Source: Pseudomonas fragi | Lineage (GTDB): Bacteria; Pseudomonadota; Gammaproteobacteria; Pseudomonadales; Pseudomonadaceae | DNA: 64,000 bases | NCBI RefSeq assembly: GCF_900105835.1 | Contig: NZ_LT629783.1 | Coordinates: 124,001 to 188,000, forward strand | Direction: 5' to 3' | Part shown: positions 1-9,994 of the stretch, piece after piece | How positions within the stretch are numbered: the stretch's first letter is position 1 | Layout: each line of letters opens with the position of its first letter | Position numbers and translations under genes: made by a program | Notes under the pieces: model-generated | Told to the model about the DNA's origin: nothing | The model's input: the letters and a program-made list of their open reading frames with translations, nothing else | The model's database searches: none

Positions 1-207
1 GCGCAGTGGTTCAGCTGTCTGGAGCCTTCTGCGAGGAATGAGCGTGGTCGCTAACCGTGAAACGGTCAAGTCGGCAAGACATATCTCTTGAAAAGGAGAA
101 GGGTGTGGCAAGGGGAGCAGTGCCGTGGCAGGTGCCGGGTGCAGATGCGTTGAGGAGGGCTGGCTGAGCAGCCCTGACCTCAAGCCTGGGGCTGATGCCT
201 CACAGGC
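1..207. other. Left-edge stretch without a recognised gene
   Basis: No start-to-stop reading frame of useful length was found. One frame is open from the window edge for about 30 codons on the plus strand but has no recognisable protein. A perfect 7-bp stem (AGGGCTG/CAGCCCT, 156-175) lies just past the rsmE stop on the minus strand. It lacks a T run, so it is at best a weak terminator or a read-through element. Confidence 0.4.
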
Positions 208-402
208 TTATGGCTGTTCGTTCTTTTCAGGTGCATTCAAGCCGGCCTGGATACGTTGGTAAATTTCTTCACGGTGAACGGCTACATCCTTCGGTGCATT
301 GATGCCGATTCTGACCTGTTGTCCGCTGACACCTAAAATAGTGATCGTAATATCGTCACCGATGTTTATGCTTTCACCAACTTTGCGGGTGAGTATCAGC
401 AT
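208..402 (-). CDS. rsmE: CsrA/RsmA-family post-transcriptional regulator RsmE
   Basis: The 64-residue protein is a dimeric RNA-binding repressor that recognises GGA motifs in mRNA leaders and is titrated by RsmX/Y/Z-type small RNAs (family knowledge). The sequence shows the CsrA core starting [10 protein letters not shown], with Leu4 and Arg44 in [12 protein letters not shown], the residues that contact RNA in CsrA. The segment [19 protein letters not shown] and the tail match the RsmE branch of Pseudomonas rather than RsmA. The start at 402 was chosen because AAGGAG lies 7 nt upstream; a longer frame adds ten residues foreign to the family. It is monocistronic here, with about 220 bp of upstream DNA shared with the divergent lipoprotein gene. 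Confidence 0.93.
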   Translation of the reverse strand: MLILTRKVGESINIGDDITITILGVSGQQVRIGINAPKDVAVHREEIYQRIQAGLNAPEKNEQP

Positions 403-653
403 TTTTTTCTCCTTGATGGCTTTGTAAGGCACGTCTCTGAGACGGTGCGGCTTCGGTCATGACTACAGAATACTGCTAAGTACGTATTTTTGCGCCGCTC
501 ATTACAGACGACATGGCCAGAGGTTTAATTCCCTTTACGGGGAAAATTCTCGCGCATAAGCCTTAAATTGGGGCGCTTTGGATTTGTTCAAGGAGAGCAA
601 GGCCGCTGCCCCAGTGATAAAATCTACCCATTCAAACAGACAGGGGAAACGCA

Positions 654-1010
654 GTGCGTATAGTCATCGTGATGACAGCAATTTTGGCCTTGACGGCTTG
701 CGGTCAGGAGTCTAACGATAAAATCCAGCGGGCTAAAGCAGCTTCTGAAGCAACAATGGCCCAAGCCCCTGTTGCGCACTGGGCTTTGGAGATTACCGAG
801 GGCCAGAGAGCGACCATTCCTGACACCACCGGTAGGCTTCTTGACAACGGTTTTACTCCTTACATTTACGAGAGCGGCGGTGTGCAGCACTTCCTGATCG
901 GGCCGTTTACCACCCAGGCCCAGGCGCTTGAGGCCCAGGAAAAGATGAAGCTCAAGCCCAAACTGGACGGCATTGAAACCAACGTGATCGAATTGCCCGC
1001 CGCGAAATAA
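654..1010 (+). CDS. SPOR-domain-like lipoprotein
   Basis: This is a 118-residue protein with a GTG start preceded by AGGGGAA. A short hydrophobic signal ends in a lipobox, LTAC, with Cys16 as the expected lipidated residue. The C-terminal part (roughly 68-118, including GVQHFLIGPFTTQAQALEAQ) looks like a SPOR fold, which in other proteins binds denuded septal peptidoglycan. It stands alone between the divergent rsmE and a TetR gene. The lipoprotein call is firm; the SPOR assignment is by pattern only, and the cellular role is not known. Confidence 0.75.
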   Translation: MRIVIVMTAILALTACGQESNDKIQRAKAASEATMAQAPVAHWALEITEGQRATIPDTTGRLLDNGFTPYIYESGGVQHFLIGPFTTQAQALEAQEKMKLKPKLDGIETNVIELPAAK

Positions 1011-1132
1011 ACAGATGCAGCGTCGGGTAATCGCCTAAGCGTAGCTGCCACAGGGGTTATTCGGCGCTTTGTGCAGGATTTTTTTGCCCACTCGGCGTCC
1101 AACAGAGCAGCACGACGGTAAGGGCAATCGCC

Positions 1133-1753
1133 ATGAGCAATCACAAGATCGAAATTCGACGCAGCAATGTCGAAAAAATCCTTCTGGGGGCCGAACAGGT
1201 TTTTGCCGAAAAAGGCTTTGCAGGTACGGCAATGGCGGATATTGCAGCGCATGTGCAGTTGCCGCGCTCCAACCTGCATTATTACTTCAGCACCAAGACT
1301 GATCTGTACAGCGCGGTATTGCTGGCGTTGCTCGAGGTGTGGAAGCAGGATGCACTGTGTTTCGAGACTTATGATGATCCGCGCCTGGTATTGAGCAGTT
1401 ATATCCGCGCCAAGATGAACCACTCGCGTACCCGGCCGCACGGTTCTAAAGTCTGGGCCAATGAAATGATCCACGGCGCGCCGACCCTGGGCCTGGCGCT
1501 GGATGCCAGCCTGTACGACTGGGCCAAGATGAAGGAAGCGAAAATTCGCCAATGGGTGCAGGACAAGCGAATTCTGCCTGTGGAGCCGTCCAGTTTGCTG
1601 TACATGATCTGGGCATCAACCCAGCATTACGCTGACTTTGACCATCAAGTGATGATCATCAACGATCACCAGCCGTTGTCCGATATCCAGTTTGAGCGTG
1701 CGGTGCAGACCGTCACCAGCGTGATCCTGCGCGGGATCGGGCTGGAGCCGTAA
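1133..1753 (+). CDS. TetR-family regulator, RutR-like, probable pyrimidine-catabolism regulator
   Basis: The 206-residue protein has an N-terminal TetR helix-turn-helix at about residues 15-60 (AEKGFAGTAMADIAAHVQL, then NLHYYFSTKTDLYSAVL). The C-terminal half with WVQDKRILPVEPSSLLYMIWASTQHYADFDHQV resembles the ligand domain of RutR/YcdC, the uracil- and thymine-responsive repressor. It lies directly downstream of and convergent with the dihydropyrimidine dehydrogenase genes, which supports control of that block. The operator is unproven; candidate sites are in the divergent promoter region near 6.2 kb. The same arrangement (TetR next to pyd genes) is known in other pseudomonads. The RutR identity is inferred. 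Confidence 0.82.
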   Translation: MSNHKIEIRRSNVEKILLGAEQVFAEKGFAGTAMADIAAHVQLPRSNLHYYFSTKTDLYSAVLLALLEVWKQDALCFETYDDPRLVLSSYIRAKMNHSRTRPHGSKVWANEMIHGAPTLGLALDASLYDWAKMKEAKIRQWVQDKRILPVEPSSLLYMIWASTQHYADFDHQVMIINDHQPLSDIQFERAVQTVTSVILRGIGLEP

Positions 1754-1773
1754 GCAACATTGCTTATCGATCG

Positions 1774-1860
1774 TGTGGGAGCGGGCTTGCTCGCGATGCA
1801 GGCGATGCGGTGTGTCCGGTACACCGGGGTGATGCCATCGCGAGCAAGCCCGCTCCCACA
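1774..1860. repeat. REPIN copy 1 (87 bp)
   Basis: Two inverted REP arms face each other: TGTGGGAGCGGGCTTGCTCG at the left and its complement ending GCTCCCACA at the right, with a variable centre. The element sits between the convergent TetR gene and preA and could fold into a long hairpin serving both 3' ends. Same length as the copies at 21901, 29546, 43125 and 59362. Confidence 0.92.
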
Positions 1861-1922
1861 ATACCTGTGAGAGCTTGCTTGCCTGCGACAGGGGCACTGC
1901 GGTCAATCACGCCAGCCACATT

Positions 1923-3194
1923 TCAAACCACGCAATACGGGTTACGCGGATCATGGTTCCAGTCCAGAAATGGCAGGCCATTGTTATGCGGCACCATCTC
2001 GATACAGTCCTGCACCGGGCAGGTGATCTGGCACAGGTTGCAGCCCACGCATTCATCGTCGATTACTTCGTAACGGTGTGTGCCGTCAGCCTGCTTCAAA
2101 CTGGCAATCGCCTGGTGCGAGGTGTCTTCACAGGCAATATGACAGCGTCCGCAACCAATACAGGTGTCCTGGTCGATCTTGGCGATAACCTGATAATTGA
2201 TATCCAGATATTTCCAGTCAGTGGTATTGCCTACAGCACGGCCGGAGAAATCATCCAGGCTGGTATAGCCCTGACTGTCCATCCAGCGTGATAAACCATC
2301 CTTCATCTCGTCCACAATCCGAAATCCGTGGAGCATCGCGGCGGTACACACCTGAACAGCGCCACAACCCAGGGCGATAAATTCTGCTGCATCGCGCCAA
2401 CTGCCAATGCCGCCGATACCGCAGATGGGCAGGCCTTTGGTCAGCGGGTCGCGGGCGATTTCGGCGACCATGTTCAGTGCAATCGGCTTGACTGCCGAGC
2501 CGCAATAACCGCCATGCGTGCTTTGGCTGCCCACCATCGGCAATGCCACCATGCGCTCCAGGTCGACGCTGGTGATCGAGTTGATGGTGTTGATCAACGA
2601 CACCGCATCGGCCCCGCCACGGTGGGCGGCCCGGGCGCTAAGGCGAACATCGGTGATATTGGGTGTCAGCTTGACGATCACCGGCAGTGAACAGTAGGTC
2701 TTGCACCAGCGTGTGACCATTTCCACGTACTCGGGCACCTGGCCCACGGCCGCGCCCATGCCGCGTTCGGGCATGCCGTGGGGGCAGCCGAAGTTCAGCT
2801 CGATGCCGTCGGCACCCGTGGCTTCCACCAGTGGCAGGATATATTTCCACGACTCCTCTTCGCAGGGCACCATCAGGGACACGATCAGGGCCCGGTCCGG
2901 CCAGTCTTTCTTGACCTGGGTTATTTCGCGCAGGTTGATTTCAAGGGAGCGGTCGGTAATCAGTTCTATATTGTTGATGCCCATTACTTCGCGGTTGGGA
3001 CCGAAGTGTGCCGAGTAGCGGGACGACACGTTGACCGCTGCAGGGTCTTCACCCAGGGTTTTCCAGACCACGCCACCCCAGCCCGCCTCATAGGCGCGCA
3101 CCACGTTGTAGGCTTTATCGGTAGGTGGCGCGGAAGCCAGCCAGAAAGGGTTGGGCGCCTTGATGCCGGCGAAAACAATCGAAAGATCGGCCAT
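1923..3194 (-). CDS. preA: NAD-dependent dihydropyrimidine dehydrogenase, subunit PreA
   Basis: This 423-residue subunit contains the FMN site that reduces uracil/thymine to the 5,6-dihydro form, the first step of reductive pyrimidine degradation. Residues 1-300 form the dihydroorotate-dehydrogenase-like barrel. NFGCPHGMPERGMG carries Cys137, equivalent to the catalytic acid Cys of mammalian DPD. Two ferredoxin-type 4Fe-4S motifs follow (CIGCGRCHIAC near 343 and CVGCNLCQITCPVQDC near 377). The ATG abuts the preT stop and has AGGAGG inside the preT end, so the two subunits are translationally linked. The gene is called pydA in some pseudomonads. Confidence 0.95.
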   Translation of the reverse strand: MADLSIVFAGIKAPNPFWLASAPPTDKAYNVVRAYEAGWGGVVWKTLGEDPAAVNVSSRYSAHFGPNREVMGINNIELITDRSLEINLREITQVKKDWPDRALIVSLMVPCEEESWKYILPLVEATGADGIELNFGCPHGMPERGMGAAVGQVPEYVEMVTRWCKTYCSLPVIVKLTPNITDVRLSARAAHRGGADAVSLINTINSITSVDLERMVALPMVGSQSTHGGYCGSAVKPIALNMVAEIARDPLTKGLPICGIGGIGSWRDAAEFIALGCGAVQVCTAAMLHGFRIVDEMKDGLSRWMDSQGYTSLDDFSGRAVGNTTDWKYLDINYQVIAKIDQDTCIGCGRCHIACEDTSHQAIASLKQADGTHRYEVIDDECVGCNLCQITCPVQDCIEMVPHNNGLPFLDWNHDPRNPYCVV

Positions 3195-4562
3195 TTACGC
3201 AGCCTCCTGATCAAGCATGAGTTGGGCATGCATGGCTTCTGCGGCCAGCTTGCCGTGTTGTACGGCCTGTACGGTCAGGTCTTGCCCCAGGGAGGTGCAG
3301 TCGCCCCCGGCATAGATTCCGGGCACGCTGGTGCGCAGTTGTTCGTCCACTTCGATGCGATCGCCCACGCGGATGAGCGCTTGCGCCAGTGGATCGCTGA
3401 GGGTGGCATCGTCAAAGGTCTGGCCGATGGCCTTGAACACCGCGTCTGCGGCCAGCTCGAAGGTTTCGCCGGTGGTCACCAGGTGCCCGTTCTCCAGACG
3501 TGTGCGGGCAAAGCGCATGCCGCGCACCTTGCCGGTGTTGTCCAGCAACACGTCTTGTGGCTGCGCCCAGGTCATCAGCCGCACCTGATTGGCCTTGGCA
3601 ATGTCCTGCTCGTGCGCGGTGGCGCCCATGTCCTCAAGCCCGCGGCGATACACGAGGTTCACTTCCCGGGCGCCCAGCCGGGCCATTTGCACCGCCATGT
3701 CGATGGCCGTGTTGCCCGCGCCCAGCACAATGCAGCGCTCGGCCAGGGGTAATTGGGTCAAGTCGTCGCTCTGGCGCAGTTCGCGGATGTAGTCAGTGGC
3801 GGCCAGCAGCCCTGGCGCGTCTTCGTGGGGCAGGCCCAGCTGGCGACTGGCTGCCAGCCCCAGGCCGAGGAATACCGAATCGAATTGCGCATGCAGCTCG
3901 CTCAGGCTCAGGTTGTCGCCCAGGCGCTGGCCGTGGCGCACTTCAATGCCGCCGACCTGCAGCACGAAATCCACCTCTCGCTGGGCAAAATCGTCCACCA
4001 GCTTATATTTGGCAATCCCGTACTCATTGAGCCCGCCGGATTTTTCCCGGGCTTCGAAAATCACCACCTCATGGCCGTGTAGCGCCAGGCGATGAGCGCA
4101 CGCCAGGCCAGCCGGCCCGGCACCGACCACGGCGATGCGTTTGCCGGTGGGCGCGGCGCGCTTGAAGGGGTGCTCGCTGAACTGTGCGTGGTCCACGGCA
4201 TAGCGCTGTAACAAACCGATCAGCACCGGCGCGCACTCTTGCGTGTTGTTGCGCACGCAGGCTTGCTGGCACAGTACTTCGGTCGGGCATACCCGGGCAC
4301 AACTGCCGCCGAGGATATTGGCCGAGAGAATTTTCTGCGCTGCACCCTGGACGTTTTCCTGCTGAATATTGCGAATAAACGACGGGATATCGATGTCGCT
4401 GGGGCAGGCGTTGACGCATGGCGCGTCGTAGCAGTACAGGCAGCGTGAGCTTTCCAGTACGGCCTGGCGAGCGCTGAGGGGAGGGGCCAGATCGGTAAAA
4501 TGGCTGGCCAGCACCTGCGCATTTTCGTGCGGATGCGGTAAATGATTCAGGGACTTGATCAC
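3195..4562 (-). CDS. preT: Dihydropyrimidine dehydrogenase, NAD(P)-binding subunit PreT
   Basis: The 455-residue subunit passes electrons from NAD(P)H through FAD and Fe-S clusters to PreA and corresponds to the N-terminal half of mammalian DPD. N-terminal cysteine clusters (CLYCYDAPCVNACPSDID and CARVCPTEVLCQQAC) precede an FAD Rossmann motif (VVGAGPAGLACAHRLALHG) and a second nucleotide-binding motif (VLGAGNTAIDMAVQMARLGA). The C-terminal GGDCTSLGQDLTVQAVQHGK is typical of the glutamate-synthase beta-like family. A GTG start with GAGG eight bases upstream was chosen. It follows hydA by 58 bp and is immediately followed by preA. The gene is also called pydX. Confidence 0.94.
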   Translation of the reverse strand: MIKSLNHLPHPHENAQVLASHFTDLAPPLSARQAVLESSRCLYCYDAPCVNACPSDIDIPSFIRNIQQENVQGAAQKILSANILGGSCARVCPTEVLCQQACVRNNTQECAPVLIGLLQRYAVDHAQFSEHPFKRAAPTGKRIAVVGAGPAGLACAHRLALHGHEVVIFEAREKSGGLNEYGIAKYKLVDDFAQREVDFVLQVGGIEVRHGQRLGDNLSLSELHAQFDSVFLGLGLAASRQLGLPHEDAPGLLAATDYIRELRQSDDLTQLPLAERCIVLGAGNTAIDMAVQMARLGAREVNLVYRRGLEDMGATAHEQDIAKANQVRLMTWAQPQDVLLDNTGKVRGMRFARTRLENGHLVTTGETFELAADAVFKAIGQTFDDATLSDPLAQALIRVGDRIEVDEQLRTSVPGIYAGGDCTSLGQDLTVQAVQHGKLAAEAMHAQLMLDQEAA

Positions 4563-4620
4563 GGTGATTGCCTCACGGTTGTGGGGATCTTCCTGCCTCT
4601 GTCGGGCAGTGCCTTGTGGC

Positions 4621-6189
<1,569 letters not shown>

Positions 6190-6248
6190 TTTATTTTTTA
6201 AGATGTACGTTTGAGTTAACTGATTGATCTATATATGTTTTTAAAACA

Positions 6249-6290
6249 AATCACCAAAATGATGCACGCAATCACCATTTTGACGCACTT
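6249..6290. promoter_or_regulatory. Tandem 21-bp direct repeat, candidate activator sites
   Basis: Two adjacent 21-base units both begin AATCACCA, continue with TGA and GCAC at the same offsets, and match at 15 of 21 positions. The period equals two helical turns, as expected for a protein binding twice on one DNA face. They lie about midway between the two divergent genes. Confidence 0.45.
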
Positions 6291-6657
6291 GACAGGAATC
6301 AAATATAAGCGAAGTTTCTTATGCGAAATCAGGCGCTTGAGTGCGCAGGGCGAAGGGGATGAATCGATAAATTAAATAAGCACGCACCGAGTTGTTTCAT
6401 TTGGCGATATCAAAAAAACAACACCAGGGGCAAACAGGAATGAGAGTCATTTGAATGCGAGGTTAAAACAGTTTTAAACCAGAGAGTTGCAAGTGATAAA
6501 AGCCAGTGTGCGGGGAAGGTGCAACTAACACGGCACAGTTCTTGATTGTCGCTGTCATGACCGCGCGGGCCGATGCAGACAAGTGAGTATCCAGGCAAGG
6601 GAAACGCTCTGTATCCATGTGCAGGGCCTGACAGCACAAATAAGAGAGTGATCGAAC

Positions 6658-8145
6658 ATGCAACCGAGCAGATCAAAAGTCACCGAACGTAACGGCTTGT
6701 ACGAATTGGACGCCGGGCCTGAAGTCCTCGACAGCCCCCGCTATAACCCAGACATCGCCCCCACCCAGGTGCACGAACGCACCTGGAACAAATGGCATAT
6801 CACCGCCCTGTGGGTCGGTATGTCCATTTGCGTGCCCACCTACACCCTGGGCGGGGTGCTCACGGCTTACTTCGGGCTGTCAGTCGGCGAGGCACTGCTG
6901 GCAATTTTGCTGGCCAATATCGTGGTATTGATCCCACTCACCCTCAACGCTTTTGCGGGCACCAAATACGGCATTCCCTTTCCGGTGTTGCTGCGCTCTT
7001 CCTTCGGCATTATCGGCTCCAACGTACCGTGCCTGATCCGCGCCCTGGTGGCGTGTGGTTGGTTCGGGATCCAGACGCTGTTCGGTGGCCTGGCCATTCA
7101 CCTGTTTCTGGGCTCGGTGTTCGAGGGCTGGAAAAGCCTGGGGGGTACCGGTGAAGTGATCGGCTTCATGATTTTCTGGGCGCTCAACCTGTGGGTGGTG
7201 TTGCGCGGCGCCGAGTCGATCAAGTGGCTGGAAACCCTGTCGGCACCGCTGCTGGTGCTGGTCGGTCTGGGCCTGCTGGTGTGGGCGTTGCCCAACGTGT
7301 CGATGACCGAACTGCTGGCCCAGCCACCCAAACGCCCGGAAGGCGCCAGTGTGTATGGTTACTTCTTTGCCGGCCTGACCGCGATGGTGGGGTTCTGGGC
7401 CACCTTGTCCCTGAACATCCCGGACTTCAGCCGCTACGCCAAAAGCCAGAAAGACCAGATCCTGGGGCAGATTTTTGGCCTGCCGCTGACCATGTTCCTG
7501 TTTGCCGCCCTGGGTGTGGTGATGACCGCCGCGTCGGAAAAACTGGTCGGCGTTACCGTGTCCGACCCGGTCAGCCTGATCGGTCATATCCAGAGCCCGG
7601 GTTGGGTGGCACTGGCGATGGCATTGATCATCATTGCCACGCTGTCGACCAACACCGCGGCCAATATCGTATCGCCCACCAATGACTTCCAGAACATCGC
7701 CCCCAAGCTGATCAACCGCACCACGGCGGTGATATTGACCGGCCTGGTGGGGCTGGCGCTGATGGCCCATGAACTGCTGAAAAAACTCGGCCTGCTGGTC
7801 TCGGACGTGAGCCTGGAGACGGTGTATTCCAACTGGCTGCTGGGTTATTCCAGCCTGCTGGGCCCGATTGCCGGGATCATGGTGGTCGACTATTTCATCA
7901 TTCGTCAGCAAAAACTCGACCTCGCCGGGCTGTACCGCGACGGCGTGTATCCGGCCTGGCACTGGAACGGTTTTATCGCTTTTGGCGTACCTGTGGTGCT
8001 GACCCTGCTGTCACTGGGCAGCAACGCTTTTAGCTGGTTCTACGATTTCGGCTGGTTTACCGGGTCGTTGCTCGGGGCCGGGATTTACTACGCGCTGCAC
8101 CGTCTGGGCAGCCAGCAGGTCGAGACCGTCGAAGGCTCGGTTTGA
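6658..8145 (+). CDS. NCS1-family nucleobase/hydantoin:cation symporter
   Basis: The 495-residue inner-membrane permease has about twelve hydrophobic segments. The NCS1 hallmark PDFSRYAKSQKD is at about residues 256-267, and the N-terminal RTWNKWHITALWVGMSICVPTY segment is typical of Mhp1/PucI-like carriers. It begins the plus-strand operon and is followed 36 bp later by the amidohydrolase gene, so it probably imports uracil, thymine, dihydropyrimidine or a hydantoin. The substrate cannot be read from sequence. GAGAG lies just upstream of the ATG. Confidence 0.9.
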   Translation: MQPSRSKVTERNGLYELDAGPEVLDSPRYNPDIAPTQVHERTWNKWHITALWVGMSICVPTYTLGGVLTAYFGLSVGEALLAILLANIVVLIPLTLNAFAGTKYGIPFPVLLRSSFGIIGSNVPCLIRALVACGWFGIQTLFGGLAIHLFLGSVFEGWKSLGGTGEVIGFMIFWALNLWVVLRGAESIKWLETLSAPLLVLVGLGLLVWALPNVSMTELLAQPPKRPEGASVYGYFFAGLTAMVGFWATLSLNIPDFSRYAKSQKDQILGQIFGLPLTMFLFAALGVVMTAASEKLVGVTVSDPVSLIGHIQSPGWVALAMALIIIATLSTNTAANIVSPTNDFQNIAPKLINRTTAVILTGLVGLALMAHELLKKLGLLVSDVSLETVYSNWLLGYSSLLGPIAGIMVVDYFIIRQQKLDLAGLYRDGVYPAWHWNGFIAFGVPVVLTLLSLGSNAFSWFYDFGWFTGSLLGAGIYYALHRLGSQQVETVEGSV

Positions 8146-8181
8146 AGCCGACTCCTATAAAAAATGCCTGAGGAAAACACC

Positions 8182-9453
8182 ATGAACGCTGCACAAGAGC
8201 TGCAACAGCAACGCCCGCAATCGATCAACGGCGAGCGCCTGTGGGCCTCGCTGATGGAACTGGCCCAGCTTGGCGCCACGGTCAAAGGCGGCGTGTGCCG
8301 CCTGGCCCTGACCGACCTCGACCGTCAGGCCCGGGATATTTTCGTGCGCTGGTGCGAAGAGGCGGGCTGCACCGTCAGCGTGGATGCCGTGGGCAATATC
8401 TTTGCCCGCCGCGCCGGGCGCAACCCCGAGTTGCCACCGGTGATGACCGGTAGTCATATCGACACCCAGCCCACGGGCGGCAAGTTTGATGGCTGCTTCG
8501 GCGTGCTCGCCGGGGTTGAAGTGCTGCGTACCCTCAACGACCTCAACATCGAGACCGAGGCGCCGCTGGAAGTGGTGGTGTGGACCAACGAAGAGGGCTC
8601 GCGATTTGCGCCGTGCATGATGGGCTCCGGGGTGTTTGCAGAAAAATTCACCCTCGAAGAAACCCTGGCCAAAACCGATGCCCAGGGCGTAACCGTGGGT
8701 GAAGCCCTGGATGCGATCGGCTATGCCGGCAGCCGCAAGGTCAGCGGGCATCCGGTGGGGGCGTACTTTGAAGCCCATATCGAGCAAGGGCCGATCCTCG
8801 AAGACGAGCGCAAGACCATCGGTGTGGTGCTGGGTGCCCTGGGGCAGAAATGGTTCGACCTCAACTTGCGCGGCGTCGAAGCCCATGCCGGGCCGACGCC
8901 CATGCATCTGCGCAAGGACGCCCTGGTGGGCGCGGCGGCCGTGGTGGCTGCCGTCAACCAGGCTGCCCTCGGCCACCAGCCCCATGCCTGCGGCACCGTG
9001 GGTTGCCTGCAAGCCTACCCGGGTTCGCGCAACGTGATCCCTGGAGAAGTGCGCATGACCCTGGATTTCCGGCATTTGCTGCCCGAGCGCCTGGACTCGA
9101 TGATCGAACAGGTGCGCGGGGTCATCGAGGCCACCTGCAAAGAGCATGGCCTGAGTTTTGAACTGACGCCCACGGCGGATTTTCCGCCTTTGTACTTCAA
9201 CCCTGATTGCGTCAGCGCGGTACGCGATGCGGCCAATGAACTGGGCTTGTCGAACATGGATATCGTTAGCGGGGCAGGGCATGACGCCATCTTCCTGGCC
9301 GAGTTGGGCCCGGCGGGCATGATATTTGTGCCGTGCGAAGGTGGCATCAGCCACAACGAAATCGAAAACGCCGATCCCAAGGATCTCGCGGCGGGGTGTG
9401 CCGTGCTGCTCAAGGCGATGTTGGCGGCTTCGAAAACGGTGTGTAGCCGCTGA
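8182..9453 (+). CDS. pydC: N-carbamoyl-beta-alanine amidohydrolase (M20-type, Zn-dependent)
   Basis: The 423-residue enzyme hydrolyses N-carbamoyl-beta-alanine or N-carbamoyl-beta-aminoisobutyrate to the beta-amino acid, CO2 and ammonia, the last step of the pathway. Metal-site motifs are SHIDTQPTGGKFDG (His92, Asp103), TNEEGSRF (Glu137-138), EAHIEQGP and GAGHDAIFLAE. The ATG at 8182 is preferred over one six codons earlier because TGAGGA sits at the right distance. The last codons and TGA lie inside the left end of a repeat element that begins at 9443. An L-N-carbamoylase (AmaB/HyuC) with different substrate preference is the alternative. Confidence 0.91.
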   Translation: MNAAQELQQQRPQSINGERLWASLMELAQLGATVKGGVCRLALTDLDRQARDIFVRWCEEAGCTVSVDAVGNIFARRAGRNPELPPVMTGSHIDTQPTGGKFDGCFGVLAGVEVLRTLNDLNIETEAPLEVVVWTNEEGSRFAPCMMGSGVFAEKFTLEETLAKTDAQGVTVGEALDAIGYAGSRKVSGHPVGAYFEAHIEQGPILEDERKTIGVVLGALGQKWFDLNLRGVEAHAGPTPMHLRKDALVGAAAVVAAVNQAALGHQPHACGTVGCLQAYPGSRNVIPGEVRMTLDFRHLLPERLDSMIEQVRGVIEATCKEHGLSFELTPTADFPPLYFNPDCVSAVRDAANELGLSNMDIVSGAGHDAIFLAELGPAGMIFVPCEGGISHNEIENADPKDLAAGCAVLLKAMLAASKTVCSR

Positions 9454-9688
9454 GGAGCACAGCGAGGCTGCGACGGGTTGCGCCGCGACCCTGTGCTTTG
9501 ACCTGAAGCGAAGGGCCTGCGGCCCTTTTCGCAGCCTGCGGCAGCGGCTACAGGATTCGCATCTGAAGCACGCTCCCACCTGTAGATATTCTGTTGCCGG
9601 TCAATCCTCCCTGCTCGCTCCCACAGTTGCAGTTTCCTTTGGATCTTGTAGTCGCTGACGCAGCCTCGCTCCGCTCGTCAGTTGCTAC
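9443..9688. repeat. Composite intergenic repeat with GTAGC termini
   Basis: It starts GTAGCCGCTGA inside the last codons of pydC and ends with GCAGCCTCGCTCCGCTCGTCA then GTTGCTAC, the termini of the ~160-bp family found at 20272, 33949, 38450 and 47057. A different 60-bp element (9495-9554) is nested in it. Nesting of two families suggests successive insertion or recombination. Confidence 0.75.
9495..9554. repeat. 60-bp repeat, left bracket of the accessory insert
   Basis: Direct copy of the sequence at 13820-13879 with five mismatches over 60 bases. It contains AAGGGCCTGCGGCCCTTTT (9511-9529), a GC stem ending in T that may also terminate pydC transcription. Confidence 0.85.
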
Positions 9689-9994
9689 AAGGAATCCGTG
9701 TCCGGCAGCAGATCCCGTGTTAGCCACTTTATTGGTTCGAACTCCCATGAAGTGGATATGTATTTCTGTTTATTTCATTATGTGAGATATGTCTGAATGG
9801 TCTGTATTGAAACTTGGTGAGTTAACAATGGCTTAGAGCTGTCTTAAGGTATGTCTGTAGGCTTGTGTAGGAAATATCCATATATAATTGTTTGAAAAAT
9901 AGATTTGTACGGGTTTATTGTTTGCTTCGTGGCTTTTTAAGTGTTTGTTCTGCTTTGTCTTGTAAGTGTCGAGTTTTGTGATGTGGAGGTTGTT
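9689..9994. other. A+T-rich leader of the accessory cluster
   Basis: From about 9750 the base composition falls sharply and stays low to about 11.5 kb. No convincing gene lies here. Runs such as TATATAATTG (9881-9890) look promoter-like, and the probable promoter of the PLP-enzyme/phosphoribosyltransferase pair must lie in this segment. Confidence 0.5.

Noticed and set aside
1..60. Possible tRNA-like sequence (GTGGTTCAGCTG) at the left edge
   Set aside because: No acceptor stem, anticodon arm or T-loop could be assembled.
6410..6676. Open frame on the minus strand in the hydA/permease gap
   Set aside because: Overlaps the permease start and promoter region, has no ribosome site and low-complexity residues.
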